From: Candidatus Brocadiaceae bacterium S225
GTDB taxonomy: Bacteria; Planctomycetota; Brocadiia; Brocadiales; Scalinduaceae
Assembly (NCBI GenBank): GCA_007859995.1
Contig: SMSL01000012.1
Span: 1-64,000, forward strand
DNA: 64,000 bases
Direction of reading: 5' to 3'
Position numbers and translations under genes: made by a program. Below the pieces are notes generated by a model, which worked only from the letters and a program-made list of their open reading frames with translations, did not search any database and was not told the DNA's origin. Positions 33,760-43,056 of the stretch are shown here, in pieces (position 1 is the first letter of the stretch; each line of letters starts with the position of its first letter).

Positions 33760-34965
33760 ATGGGCATACTTAAATATAATTGTCTTGCAATCCTTATTGT
33801 CATTATCTCTTTAATATTTTTATTTTTTACTCAAAAGTTACAGTCTGCAGAAGAGAGAGTGGCGGTAGTATCCGGGTTTGTGGGTCATGTTGAAATTGAG
33901 CACGAATTGGTTTGGGAGACCGTAACAAAGATTGGTAATAGTATGAGGAATTCTTCGGTTTATAACGAAGATACCGTAATGACCATGTCTGCTTCTATGG
34001 CAGATTTAGTTTTTGATGATAATTCACGTCTGGAGTTAAAAGAAGATACTGTCCTCTCTATCTCAACAGGACGAAAAACCAAAAGTAAGAGAGATCAAGA
34101 AGGCTTTAGTAGGAATATCTCCGGTATGCAAGATCTTATAGTTAGAAATATTAACCTTAAGACAGGTGGACTGCGCGCAAACATCACTCCCGCAAATTCG
34201 GTGTTGACCGGATTGGAAACACCTGCCGGTGTGGTATTGGTAAGTGGCTCCATACTGAATTTAATTTATGATGGGGTTAAGACTACACTCGAGATTCTGG
34301 AAGGGCTGGTGGCGTTCACGAGCAAAGGGAATGAAATCATGTTTGAAATGGAAACCGGGGAGAAGGTAAATATTTTTTATCCCGGTGGTGGCAGAGCATC
34401 GGCTGAGGTAAAGGTTGGCATAATAGATGTCAGGACGAAGTTCGGTACCGTAAAAGTAGAAGCCGGTAAGAGTGTAGGTGTCTGTCGGGACGCTGAAACT
34501 GGCGAGGTGACCATAATTGCGGAAATAGGTACTATTAGTAATAAAACTACTGCAGGCACGGTAACAATCAAAACAAGTGCTTCTCTTACCGTAAAAGAAG
34601 ACTCAAATACAGGAGAAATAAAGGTAACCAATACAGACGGTAACGTTACTATTACAACAATTGATGGTGTTACGACTAAAGTAGCTGCAGGCAACAGTAT
34701 AGGGCCGTTGTTTGAAGGTGGTCCTATTACTGAATACGCTGCGCTCATTCCAGGAAGAGAGGCGGGTTTTGGAGCTATCGATCACGGCAATAATTCAATA
34801 CTTCACCAACCAAAAGACGAAGACGTACCGCAAAAACATGTTAAATCTTTTGCCGCCCTCCATAACGATACAGCACCATTAAGGGGCCGCCTGTCAAGCA
34901 GGGCTCCAAGCACAAATTATTTACTAGACTTCGCAAGAAAGATTCGTGGAGGTACAGGGGAATAA
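33760..34965 (+). CDS. FecR-domain protein, paralogue of the 28803 gene
   Basis: 401 residues. Signal peptide (LAILIVIISLIFLFFTQKLQ), FecR domain with VSGFVGHVEIEHELVWETVT and SASMADLVFDDNSRLELKED, which align closely to the larger FecR protein (VSTFNGEVKVQHDGVWNTVV). Beta-repeats follow (KFGTVKVEAGKSVGVCRDAE). The C-terminus repeats the motif as STNYLLDFARKIRGG. The Asp/Gly-rich linker and jelly-roll of the larger paralogue are absent. It is a duplication product within the locus, possibly on the same mRNA as the preceding exported protein. Confidence 0.8.
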   Translation: MGILKYNCLAILIVIISLIFLFFTQKLQSAEERVAVVSGFVGHVEIEHELVWETVTKIGNSMRNSSVYNEDTVMTMSASMADLVFDDNSRLELKEDTVLSISTGRKTKSKRDQEGFSRNISGMQDLIVRNINLKTGGLRANITPANSVLTGLETPAGVVLVSGSILNLIYDGVKTTLEILEGLVAFTSKGNEIMFEMETGEKVNIFYPGGGRASAEVKVGIIDVRTKFGTVKVEAGKSVGVCRDAETGEVTIIAEIGTISNKTTAGTVTIKTSASLTVKEDSNTGEIKVTNTDGNVTITTIDGVTTKVAAGNSIGPLFEGGPITEYAALIPGREAGFGAIDHGNNSILHQPKDEDVPQKHVKSFAALHNDTAPLRGRLSSRAPSTNYLLDFARKIRGGTGE

Positions 34966-34973
34966 CTTGTTTG

Positions 34974-36038
34974 TTATAGAGTAATTACTCTGTGGCTTAT
35001 CAAATTCAGATCGCTTACACCAAGACCGTATTTGGCAGCTGTTTCTATATGCACAGGGAGGTTTGGACGATTAAATAGTGAAACCATCTCTCTCTCTTTC
35101 CTCTTTTCTTCAATAATGTTCATACCTATCGTATCAAGGGCTACAGGATCTTTGCTCAAAATGATACCGTTATTATTCCATACGTACCTTCTTTGCGGCA
35201 TAGGTCCTCCTTCGTAAAGACCGACTATCCCATTGCAGATGTGGAGTTTTATTTTGTCCTTTATCACCGGTATTGAATTTATCGCGGCGATAAATGGGTC
35301 ACATGAATTGTCGTGGAAGTTATCGGGATGGCTGATAACACCGTGAGAAATATTTTTAAGAGCGATGCTTACTCCCGCAAGACCGTGGTCTTTTAACAAA
35401 CCCAGGTTGATCAGTGAATCAACCTCCTCTGTCAGTATCCTGCTTATCTTTACGGCGCCATAGCCGCTGTCGTACTCTCTGTGTGAACTACCGGAGTCAA
35501 GGGCCTCTTTCCCTCCACCTCCGTCTGTGGTATATGTCCTCACACCTTTAAAAGATCTGTTTATCTTGAAACCGGATGACAGAAAAAAATGCTGATATTG
35601 CTCCCATATGATGATATTATTTTCTTTTACTCCAATGCCTTTTAACGCGTCAACAATAGCCCAGCAAATCTGATAATTGCCTGCAAGGATGTCTGCGCCA
35701 AGGGCGTTTATCTTTATGCCTATCCTTTCATCCTCATGAAAAAGCGATTTCCAGGCATCTTTTGGGTTGTCTGTTCCTGTAAGTGAAGTTATTCCGGAGT
35801 CCATCATCTGCTTGACCAATGAAATATCCGGAGTCATTCCTTTTATTATTTCTTTCCTGCTTTTAACGTCAACGACAAGGGATTGTAGATTTGTTATGTT
35901 TTCTGGTGTTGAATTAGTTTTTATGTCATCGGGTATGGGGTCAGGAGGCAATGGTATTTGAGACAAAAACACACCACCCAGTAATGTATTGACACATGTC
36001 TCTTTAATAAATTCTCTGCGGGTCTTATCTTTACTCAT
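34974..36038 (-). CDS. DUF362-family protein with twin-arginine signal
   Basis: 354 residues. It begins DKTRREFIKETCVNTLLGGV, a Tat-like RRxF signal. The DUF362 segments are WKSLFHEDERIGIKINALGA, IIIWEQYQHFFLSSGFKINR, LINLGLLKDHGLAGVSIALK and SHPDNFHDNSCDPFIAAINS. Conserved features include the H and D of DHGLAG.S..lKN and KDPVALDTIGM. DUF362 proteins are often linked to Fe-S or redox chemistry but their reaction is unknown. No ferredoxin domain is fused here. It converges with the FecR gene (stop codons nine bases apart). Confidence 0.88.
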   Translation of the reverse strand: MSKDKTRREFIKETCVNTLLGGVFLSQIPLPPDPIPDDIKTNSTPENITNLQSLVVDVKSRKEIIKGMTPDISLVKQMMDSGITSLTGTDNPKDAWKSLFHEDERIGIKINALGADILAGNYQICWAIVDALKGIGVKENNIIIWEQYQHFFLSSGFKINRSFKGVRTYTTDGGGGKEALDSGSSHREYDSGYGAVKISRILTEEVDSLINLGLLKDHGLAGVSIALKNISHGVISHPDNFHDNSCDPFIAAINSIPVIKDKIKLHICNGIVGLYEGGPMPQRRYVWNNNGIILSKDPVALDTIGMNIIEEKRKEREMVSLFNRPNLPVHIETAAKYGLGVSDLNLISHRVITL

Positions 36039-36434
36039 AATAATCCCTCCTTAGATTAGGTAATAGATTATCAACTCGTAATTGGATTTTTTAAGATTCC
36101 TGCTTAATTCAACATCATTGCATTTTAGCATTCTCATTGGATACATTCAATTATAGAATTCCAGAGTTTGATATGCTACTATTCATTGTGGCATATCGAG
36201 CAAATGCTATATTCATAATAGCTTAACAAAACCCATATTTAGAAATATTTGATAATAATTTGTTGGTATTTCTCAATAAACCTTTCAAATATTTCACAAT
36301 CGGAACATAGGCTTTCATTGTGATAAGTTATACGGTTTCAGTAAGATACATTACTCTTCGTATTCATATATAATTGAATTTTGGTTCAATAAATTTTCCT
36401 TTATTTATAAAAACATTTTTTTACTGCCAATTAG

Positions 36435-36452
36435 TTGGCATGGTAATTGAGT
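36435..36452 (+). promoter_or_regulatory. Candidate sigma-54 (-24/-12) promoter for the cus-like operon
   Basis: TTGGCATGGTAATTGAGT matches TTGGCAC-N5-TTGCA at most positions; GG and GA are ten bases apart as required, but the -12 element reads GA rather than GC. It lies about 190 bases upstream of the CusB-like start, and the operon encodes its own sigma-54 activator. Confidence 0.4.
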
Positions 36453-36489
36453 AATATCGTTTGAATAAGCTGACGCTGCAGTTGGCGGC

Positions 36490-36543
36490 AAGCCTCTCTT
36501 TCGAGAGGATTCCAATTCTGGAATCCTCTCGAAAGAGAGGCTT
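36490..36543. repeat. 54-bp perfect palindrome, copy 1
   Basis: Arms of 25 bases (36490-36514 and 36519-36543) are exact reverse complements around ATTC. Each arm itself folds (CCTCTC-TTTC-GAGAGG). A related palindrome lies at 53406-53453, also just upstream of an operon's first gene. Confidence 0.85.
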
Positions 36544-36627
36544 GTTAAGTGTACGTAACTCAAAACTTCAGGTTTGAGTTACTCCTAATTTGATTTGCAT
36601 TATACACGGGATTTTGGAGATCTTGAC

Positions 36628-39072
36628 ATGAGCAATTTATCTAATTCTGGACGGGGCAAAAAGTTTTTTGTCAAATATAAAAAGCAGCTAGTCATCGGGC
36701 AGCTTGTATTGGTGTTCTGTTTAGGAATATTCTTCCATTGGATTTTCTCGGATTCCTCAAAAAAAATACCGGTAAACGAAACCGGCGCTTCTGTACAGCA
36801 CGAAATGGAGAAACCGATGTTCTGGACATGTTCCATGCATCCAAATATTCAGAGACAGGGGCCTGGGAAATGCCCTATCTGCGGGATGGATCTTATTCCT
36901 GTAGCTTCTGCAGCTACTGGTAAGGAAATGTCAGGCATGCGGCAGATCGTTATCAGTGATGCTGCGCGTGCAATGATGAAGATACAGACTACGCCTGTTG
37001 AACGGCGCTATGTAACTGCCGAGGTAAGGATGGTGGGTAAAGTTGATTATGATGAAACCCGGCTGGGATACATTACTGCCTGGATATCAGGCCGTTTAGA
37101 CCGTCTCTACGTTGATTATACCGGTGTGGCGGTAAAGAAAGGCGACCATATGGTATACATATACAGTCCGGAACTTTACTCTACACAGGATGAGTTGATC
37201 CAGGTTTTGAAACGAACACGAAAACAAGAAGGAGTGACTTCAGTTTTTCCGGATGTTGCTGATTTGCTTGAACCTGTTCGAGAAAGATTGCGGTTGTGGG
37301 GAATGACTAAGGAGCAGATACAGGAAATTGAGGAGAGTGAAAAACCGTCCGACCATTTAACTGTATACTCCCCCATGAGCGGTATTGTGATCCAGAAAAA
37401 CCGCCAGGAAGGAGATTACGTTAATACAGGTGACCGTATTTACACGGTTGCCGATCTGAATCAAGTATGGGTCATGCTGGATGCTTACGAGTCCGATCTT
37501 GTCTGGTTACGATATGGCCAGGAAATCATTTTTACTACAGAGGCTTATCCGGGTGAGGAGTTTGTCGGGAGAATAGCCTTTATCGACCCGGTACTGAATG
37601 ATAAAACCCGTACCGTGAAGGTCAGGGTCAATGTGCCCAACCTTTCCGGCAAACTGAAACCGGAGATGTTTGTGCATGGGATCGTTCGGACGCAGATTTC
37701 AACCGGTGGAAGAGTCATAGACCCGCATCTGGTTGGGAAATGGATAAGTCCTATGCATCCGGAAATTGTCAAAGATAGCCCGGGTGAATGTGATGTTTGC
37801 GGCATGCCGCTGGTGCGTGCTGAATCACTTGGTTATATTGCAGTAGACAGTGATGATGAGTCAAAGCCTCTTGTTATTCCTGTATCCGCTGCTTTGGTAA
37901 CCGGTACGCGGGCTATTGTCTATGTAGAACTCTCTGGTGCTGACCAGCCAACATTCGAAGGACGAGAGATAGTGCTTGGGCCACGGGCCGGTGATTACTA
38001 CCTGGTGCGAAGCGGGTTGAAGGAAGGCGAAATAGTAGTTACCAACGGAAACTTCAAGATTGACAGCGCGGTCCAGATTCAGGCCAAACCAAGTATGATG
38101 ACACCTGAGGGTGGTGGAGGCGGAGGGCATCATCACGGCGGTGGAGAAAAACCCACCAAAGCCGGACAGGGAGAAATGATGACTCCGAGCGGTGTTCCGT
38201 CAGAGTTCCAGGCTCAACTGCAAACACTGGAATCGGCTTATAAGGAGGTAGCAAAGGCTGTTAAGCTGGAGGACATTGACCTCTTTCGTGAAGAAATTCA
38301 TGCTTTTGGCAAAGCCCTTAGTAGAGTGGACGAAACTCTTTTGAGCGGATATCTTCAGATGCTGTGGAATGAGTTATCGATGTTGTTGAATAACGACGTC
38401 GTGGAAGGTCGTTATGCAAAAAAGTTTACAGAAATTGAGCATTTGTTTAATGTATTGACAAAGAATATGCGCCGTGTACGTGACAAATTCGGCGTATCCG
38501 ATGATGTTCAAAAGCCACGACAATCGCAGCATCTGGAAGTTCCTGCTGATTTCCATTTACAACTTGTCAAACTGTGGGATGCGTATCTATCACTTCAAAA
38601 GGCCCTTTCCGGCGACGATTTTTCACTTGCCCGACAAGCTATCACACTCTTTCAAACATCTCTATCGTCGGTAGACGCTAAACCTCTTGCCGAAGATGCT
38701 CATGAGGTATGGAAGAAAGAATATACCAATCTCGTTCAGATAGTGACAAGTATGAAAGAGGCGGATGAGCTGAAGTTGATTCGTGAAGGTTTTTCCTTGC
38801 TTTCCGATGAACTTATGGTGTTGGTTAAAACCTTTGGTCCGGCTGGATTTGGGACAGTTTACCATCTGCATTGTCCAATGGTATTTGACGGCAGAGGAGC
38901 AATATGGCTGCAGGAAGATAAGCAGGTCAGGAATCCCTATTTTGGCCAGGCCATGCTGAAGTGTGCCGATAGGGTGGAATTAATCTCCAGCCTGTCTGCG
39001 CCCGACGCACATGCAGGCACGCAGCCAGGCGGAAAAGCTGAAGAGCATAAGGAGGAACATCATCATGAATGA
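36628..39072 (+). CDS. CusB-like periplasmic adaptor with two metal-binding and two DUF3347 regions
   Basis: About 814 residues from ATG 36628. An N-terminal membrane anchor is followed by a heavy-metal-binding motif (TCSMHPNIQRQGPGKCPICG, about residue 65), the RND adaptor core (WISGRLDRLYVDYTGVAVKK, YSPMSGIVIQKNRQEGDYVN, VPNLSGKLKPEMFVHGIVRT), and a second metal motif SPMHPEIVKDSPGECDVCGM near residue 372. A Gly/His run (GGGGGHHHGG) precedes two DUF3347-like helical repeats. The end HCPMVFDGRGAIWLQ..NPYFGQAMLKC is typical of that family. It should link the CusA pump to TolC and hand over Cu(I)/Ag(I). It overlaps cusA by eight bases. Confidence 0.9.
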   Translation: MSNLSNSGRGKKFFVKYKKQLVIGQLVLVFCLGIFFHWIFSDSSKKIPVNETGASVQHEMEKPMFWTCSMHPNIQRQGPGKCPICGMDLIPVASAATGKEMSGMRQIVISDAARAMMKIQTTPVERRYVTAEVRMVGKVDYDETRLGYITAWISGRLDRLYVDYTGVAVKKGDHMVYIYSPELYSTQDELIQVLKRTRKQEGVTSVFPDVADLLEPVRERLRLWGMTKEQIQEIEESEKPSDHLTVYSPMSGIVIQKNRQEGDYVNTGDRIYTVADLNQVWVMLDAYESDLVWLRYGQEIIFTTEAYPGEEFVGRIAFIDPVLNDKTRTVKVRVNVPNLSGKLKPEMFVHGIVRTQISTGGRVIDPHLVGKWISPMHPEIVKDSPGECDVCGMPLVRAESLGYIAVDSDDESKPLVIPVSAALVTGTRAIVYVELSGADQPTFEGREIVLGPRAGDYYLVRSGLKEGEIVVTNGNFKIDSAVQIQAKPSMMTPEGGGGGGHHHGGGEKPTKAGQGEMMTPSGVPSEFQAQLQTLESAYKEVAKAVKLEDIDLFREEIHAFGKALSRVDETLLSGYLQMLWNELSMLLNNDVVEGRYAKKFTEIEHLFNVLTKNMRRVRDKFGVSDDVQKPRQSQHLEVPADFHLQLVKLWDAYLSLQKALSGDDFSLARQAITLFQTSLSSVDAKPLAEDAHEVWKKEYTNLVQIVTSMKEADELKLIREGFSLLSDELMVLVKTFGPAGFGTVYHLHCPMVFDGRGAIWLQEDKQVRNPYFGQAMLKCADRVELISSLSAPDAHAGTQPGGKAEEHKEEHHHE

Positions 39073-42000
39073 GACCCGTCAGACCTCTGATTCAACTACC
39101 GGTGACAAGATATCGTTTCTCGACAAAATAGTCCTGTTCTGCCTTAAGAATAAGCTGGTGGTGGCATTAATGATGCTTGCAATAATAGGATGGGGTGTAA
39201 TGGTGGCTCCATTCGATTGGAAGATTGGCGGCTTGCCGCGAAATCCGGTTCCAGTTGACGCCATTCCTGATATCGGTGAAAATCAGCAGATTGTCTTTAC
39301 CGAATGGATAGGGCGTTCACCGCAGGACGTCGAAGACCAGATTACCTATCCGTTGACAGTTTCACTGCTTGGTGTCCCGGGCGTTAAGACCATCCGAAGT
39401 TACTCATTCTTCGGTTTTTCCTCTATCTACATCATTTTCAATGATGATATTGAATTCTACTGGTCAAGGACCAGGGTGCTTGAAAAGCTGAACAGCCTCC
39501 CCGCGGGGTTATTGCCTGAAGGGGTCCAGCCGGCTCTCGGGCCTGATGCTACCGCGTTAGGCCAGGTTTACTGGTATACACTCGAAGGACGCGATCCTGA
39601 CGGAAATCCGATTGGAGGATGGGACCTGAATGAGCTTCGGACAATTCAGGACTGGTATGTCAGGTATTTTCTTCTTGCGGCCGAGGGGATCAGTGAAGTG
39701 GCTTCTATTGGTGGTTATGTGCAGGAGTATCAGATCGACGTAGACCCTGACGCTATGCGGGCTGCAAGGGTCTCCCTGGAAGACGTCTTCATGGCTGTCC
39801 GTATGTCTAATATTGATGTGGGCGCCCGTACAATTGATATAAACAAAGCGGAGTATATCATCCGTGGCCTGGGCTTCATCGAAAAGGTCAGCGATATCGA
39901 AATGTCAGTAGTTACCGTCAACGAGAATATTCCCATTTATGTCAAGAATGTCGCGAAGGTTACGTTGGGCCCCGCGCTGCGGCGAGGGGCTCTTGACAAA
40001 GGAGGGGCCGAGGCAGCCGGAGGCAGCGTTGTAGTCCGTTACGGCTTTAACCCCTTGCAATCGATAAAGAATGTTAAGAAGAAAATTGAAGAAATATCAT
40101 CCGGCCTTCCGACTAAGGCTGTTGTTGACTATCACATGGTTACGCGTACTGAGATTGAAGGCTTTGCGGCTGCCAAAGGTTTTGACGCCTTCAACAGCGT
40201 AGAATTGAACCAGGAGGATTGGCTGAAGTGGTTACATACAAATCCACGCGAGCTTTGGCCCGCATGGATAAATACTAGTCACGTAACCGTTGTGCCATTC
40301 TATGACCGCACAGGCCTTATCTATGAGACGCTTGGTACATTGAATACCGCGATTACCGCGCAAATTCTGGTGACAATCATCGTTGTGCTTGTATTGGTAA
40401 TGCATCTTCGCAGTTCCATCTTAATCAGCGCTCTGCTTCCCATTGCCGTATTAATGTGCTTTATTGCAATGAAGACCTTTAGCGTGGATGCCAATATCGT
40501 AGCTCTGTCCGGTATAGCCATAGCCATTGGCACCATGGTTGATATGGGGATCATTATGTGTGAGAACATTCTGAGACACCTGGACGAAGCCGATCCTGAG
40601 GAGGATCGGCTGGAAGTAATCTTCCGGGCGACCAGGGAGGTATCAGGTGCGGTACTGACTGCTGTCTCAACCACAATTGTCAGCTTCCTGCCTGTCTTTA
40701 CGATGATCGGAGCCGAAGGGAAATTATTCAAACCACTGGCTTTTACCAAGACCTTTGCCCTCTTCTCTTCAGTTATTGTGGCATTAACTATCATTCCCCC
40801 GGCAGCTCACATCCTTTTCTCAGCTCGTATTCGGTCTAAAAGATTGAAACAGTTCTTCTTGTCACTGCTGGTTGCCATCGGTGTCGTCATCGGCATTTGG
40901 TTTGCTTGGTGGGCCGGACTTATCATTGTCGTTATGGGGGCCTATCATTTATCAGAAGACTACTTGCCTTCTCACATAAGAAGTTATGGGAAATGGGTAG
41001 CCATTCTTGCCGCCGCCCTGTTGGTCGGGATTATCCTGACTACCAGTTGGCTTCCCCTTGGCCCGGGAAAAGGCATGCTGCGTAACCTTGCCTTCGTTGT
41101 GCTCCTGATAGGAGGTTTGCTGGTCTTTTTTCAGATATTTCAGCGGTTTCTGTATGCTCCCATCCTCCGATGGTGTCTGGATCATAAGATACTTTTCATG
41201 ATAGTGCCGCTGATTATTTTGGTATCGGGGATTAGTGCATGGATGGGAGTTGATCGTCTCTTCAGTTTTCTTCCCGGCACAATACGTAATACAACAGTAT
41301 GGAAGAGCGTATCTGATGTAGTTCCCGGATTTGGTAAGGAGTTTATGCCTCCACTGGATGAAGGTTCGTACCTCTACATGCCAACAACAATGCCGCATGC
41401 CTCTATAGGTGAGGTTCTCGACGTTCTGCAGTTTCAGGATAAACAAATTTCTTCTATTCCGGAAGTGGATATGGCAGTAGGCAAACTGGGCAGGGTTGAA
41501 AGTCCGTTAGACCCGGCTCCGCTTTCTATGATCGAGATCATAATCAATTATAAGCCGGAGTATATTACCGACAAGGAGGGACATCGTATCAAGTTCCGCT
41601 TTGACAAAAACAGGCAGGAGTTTGTCAGAGATCATGATGGTAACCTGATTCCGGATCCGGACGGAAAACATTACCGTCAGTGGCGTGAAAAAATCAAGAC
41701 ACCGGACGATATCTGGAAAGAGATAGTTGATGCGGCACAAATTCCCGGTACTACCTCCGCGCCAAAGCTGCAACCTATTGCCGCACGAATTGTGATGCTT
41801 CAGAGTGGTATGCGGGCTCCAATGGGTGTCAAGGTCAAAGGGCCTGATCTGGATACTATTGAGAAGGTTTCTTTGAATATTGAACGGTTTCTGAAGGAAG
41901 TACCCAGTGTCGAAGCTCCGGCAGTCATAGCAGACCGCACAGTCGGCAAACCGTATATCGAGATTGACTTTGATAGAGTGGCTATTGCGCGTTATGGCCT

Positions 42001-43021
42001 TACAATACGTCAGGTCCAGGATGTGATCGAGGTTGCTATCGGTGGCCGTCGTATTACGACAACTGTCGAAGGAAGAGAGAGGTATCCGGTCAGGGTCAGG
42101 TATATGCGGGAATTGCGAGACCAGATTGAGCAGCTCGGTCGTATATTAGTCGTGGCCCCGGATGGCGCGCAGATCCCCATAGAACAGGTAGCTGATATCA
42201 ACTACGTACGGGGGCCTCAGGTAATCAAGAGCGAAGATACTTATCTTGTAAGTTATGTGATTTTCGACATGAAGGTGGGGCAAGCCGAAGTGGATGTTGT
42301 TGAAGAGTGCCAGCGCTATTTGAAACAGAAGATCAAAAGCGGAGAGTTCATCCTGCCGTTCGGGGTCAGCTACACGTTCGCTGGAAGTTACGAGAACCAG
42401 ATACGCTCTCAAAAAACGCTGTCTATTGTCATGCCGGTGGCCTTGTTCATTATTTTTATCATTCTCTATCTTCAGTTCAAATCGGCGATCACTTCCTCAC
42501 TGGTTTTCAGCGGCATATTGATCGCCTGGTCCGGTGGATTCATAATGATCTGGCTGTACGGACAACCCTGGTTTCTCGACTTTGAAGTGTTCGGAACTAA
42601 CATGAGGGATCTGTTTCAGGTGCATACGATTAACCTGAGTGTCGCTGTCTGGGTGGGTTTTCTTGCCCTGTTTGGGATTGCCTCTGATGATGGAGTTGTA
42701 GTTGCAACCTACCTGGATCAGAGTTTCTTGAAACGGGAGATCGGCTCGCGTGAAGATGCCAGAAAGGCTACTATTGTGGCAGGATTAAGAAGGGTACGTC
42801 CCTGTTTGATGACGACAGCAACCACTATCCTTGCCTTGATCCCTGTCCTGACCTCAACCGGGCGCGGCTCTGATATCATGGTCCCGATGGCAATTCCAAG
42901 CTTCGGAGGAATGCTGATAGCGATTATGACTATGTTCATTGTACCGGTGCTTTATTGCGCTGTTATGGAGTGGAAGATCAAACATAATATTAAAGATGCC
43001 AGATTTGCTGAACATGCGTAG
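39065..43021 (+). CDS. CusA-like heavy-metal RND efflux pump, long form
   Basis: 1318 residues from ATG 39065 (AAGGAGG), against about 1050 for E. coli CusA. RND signatures: DAIPDIGENQQIVFTEWIGR, SFFGFSSIYIIFNDDIEFYW, IAIGTMVDMGIIMCENILRH, and the second half VPVLYCAVMEWKIKH. The Cu(I)-type methionines are conserved in context (LYMPTTMPHASI, APLSMIEIIINYKP, VMLQSGMRAPMG). Extra length comes from two insertions: a run of additional helices around residues 600-680 and a charged loop near 860-890 (KEGHRIKFRFDKNRQEFVRD). It should expel Cu(I)/Ag(I) from periplasm to outside with the adaptor and TolC of this operon. Confidence 0.93.
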   Translation: MNETRQTSDSTTGDKISFLDKIVLFCLKNKLVVALMMLAIIGWGVMVAPFDWKIGGLPRNPVPVDAIPDIGENQQIVFTEWIGRSPQDVEDQITYPLTVSLLGVPGVKTIRSYSFFGFSSIYIIFNDDIEFYWSRTRVLEKLNSLPAGLLPEGVQPALGPDATALGQVYWYTLEGRDPDGNPIGGWDLNELRTIQDWYVRYFLLAAEGISEVASIGGYVQEYQIDVDPDAMRAARVSLEDVFMAVRMSNIDVGARTIDINKAEYIIRGLGFIEKVSDIEMSVVTVNENIPIYVKNVAKVTLGPALRRGALDKGGAEAAGGSVVVRYGFNPLQSIKNVKKKIEEISSGLPTKAVVDYHMVTRTEIEGFAAAKGFDAFNSVELNQEDWLKWLHTNPRELWPAWINTSHVTVVPFYDRTGLIYETLGTLNTAITAQILVTIIVVLVLVMHLRSSILISALLPIAVLMCFIAMKTFSVDANIVALSGIAIAIGTMVDMGIIMCENILRHLDEADPEEDRLEVIFRATREVSGAVLTAVSTTIVSFLPVFTMIGAEGKLFKPLAFTKTFALFSSVIVALTIIPPAAHILFSARIRSKRLKQFFLSLLVAIGVVIGIWFAWWAGLIIVVMGAYHLSEDYLPSHIRSYGKWVAILAAALLVGIILTTSWLPLGPGKGMLRNLAFVVLLIGGLLVFFQIFQRFLYAPILRWCLDHKILFMIVPLIILVSGISAWMGVDRLFSFLPGTIRNTTVWKSVSDVVPGFGKEFMPPLDEGSYLYMPTTMPHASIGEVLDVLQFQDKQISSIPEVDMAVGKLGRVESPLDPAPLSMIEIIINYKPEYITDKEGHRIKFRFDKNRQEFVRDHDGNLIPDPDGKHYRQWREKIKTPDDIWKEIVDAAQIPGTTSAPKLQPIAARIVMLQSGMRAPMGVKVKGPDLDTIEKVSLNIERFLKEVPSVEAPAVIADRTVGKPYIEIDFDRVAIARYGLTIRQVQDVIEVAIGGRRITTTVEGRERYPVRVRYMRELRDQIEQLGRILVVAPDGAQIPIEQVADINYVRGPQVIKSEDTYLVSYVIFDMKVGQAEVDVVEECQRYLKQKIKSGEFILPFGVSYTFAGSYENQIRSQKTLSIVMPVALFIIFIILYLQFKSAITSSLVFSGILIAWSGGFIMIWLYGQPWFLDFEVFGTNMRDLFQVHTINLSVAVWVGFLALFGIASDDGVVVATYLDQSFLKREIGSREDARKATIVAGLRRVRPCLMTTATTILALIPVLTSTGRGSDIMVPMAIPSFGGMLIAIMTMFIVPVLYCAVMEWKIKHNIKDARFAEHA

Positions 43022-43056
43022 TAAAAATGGAGCATTTATTACAAGGAAAATATATC

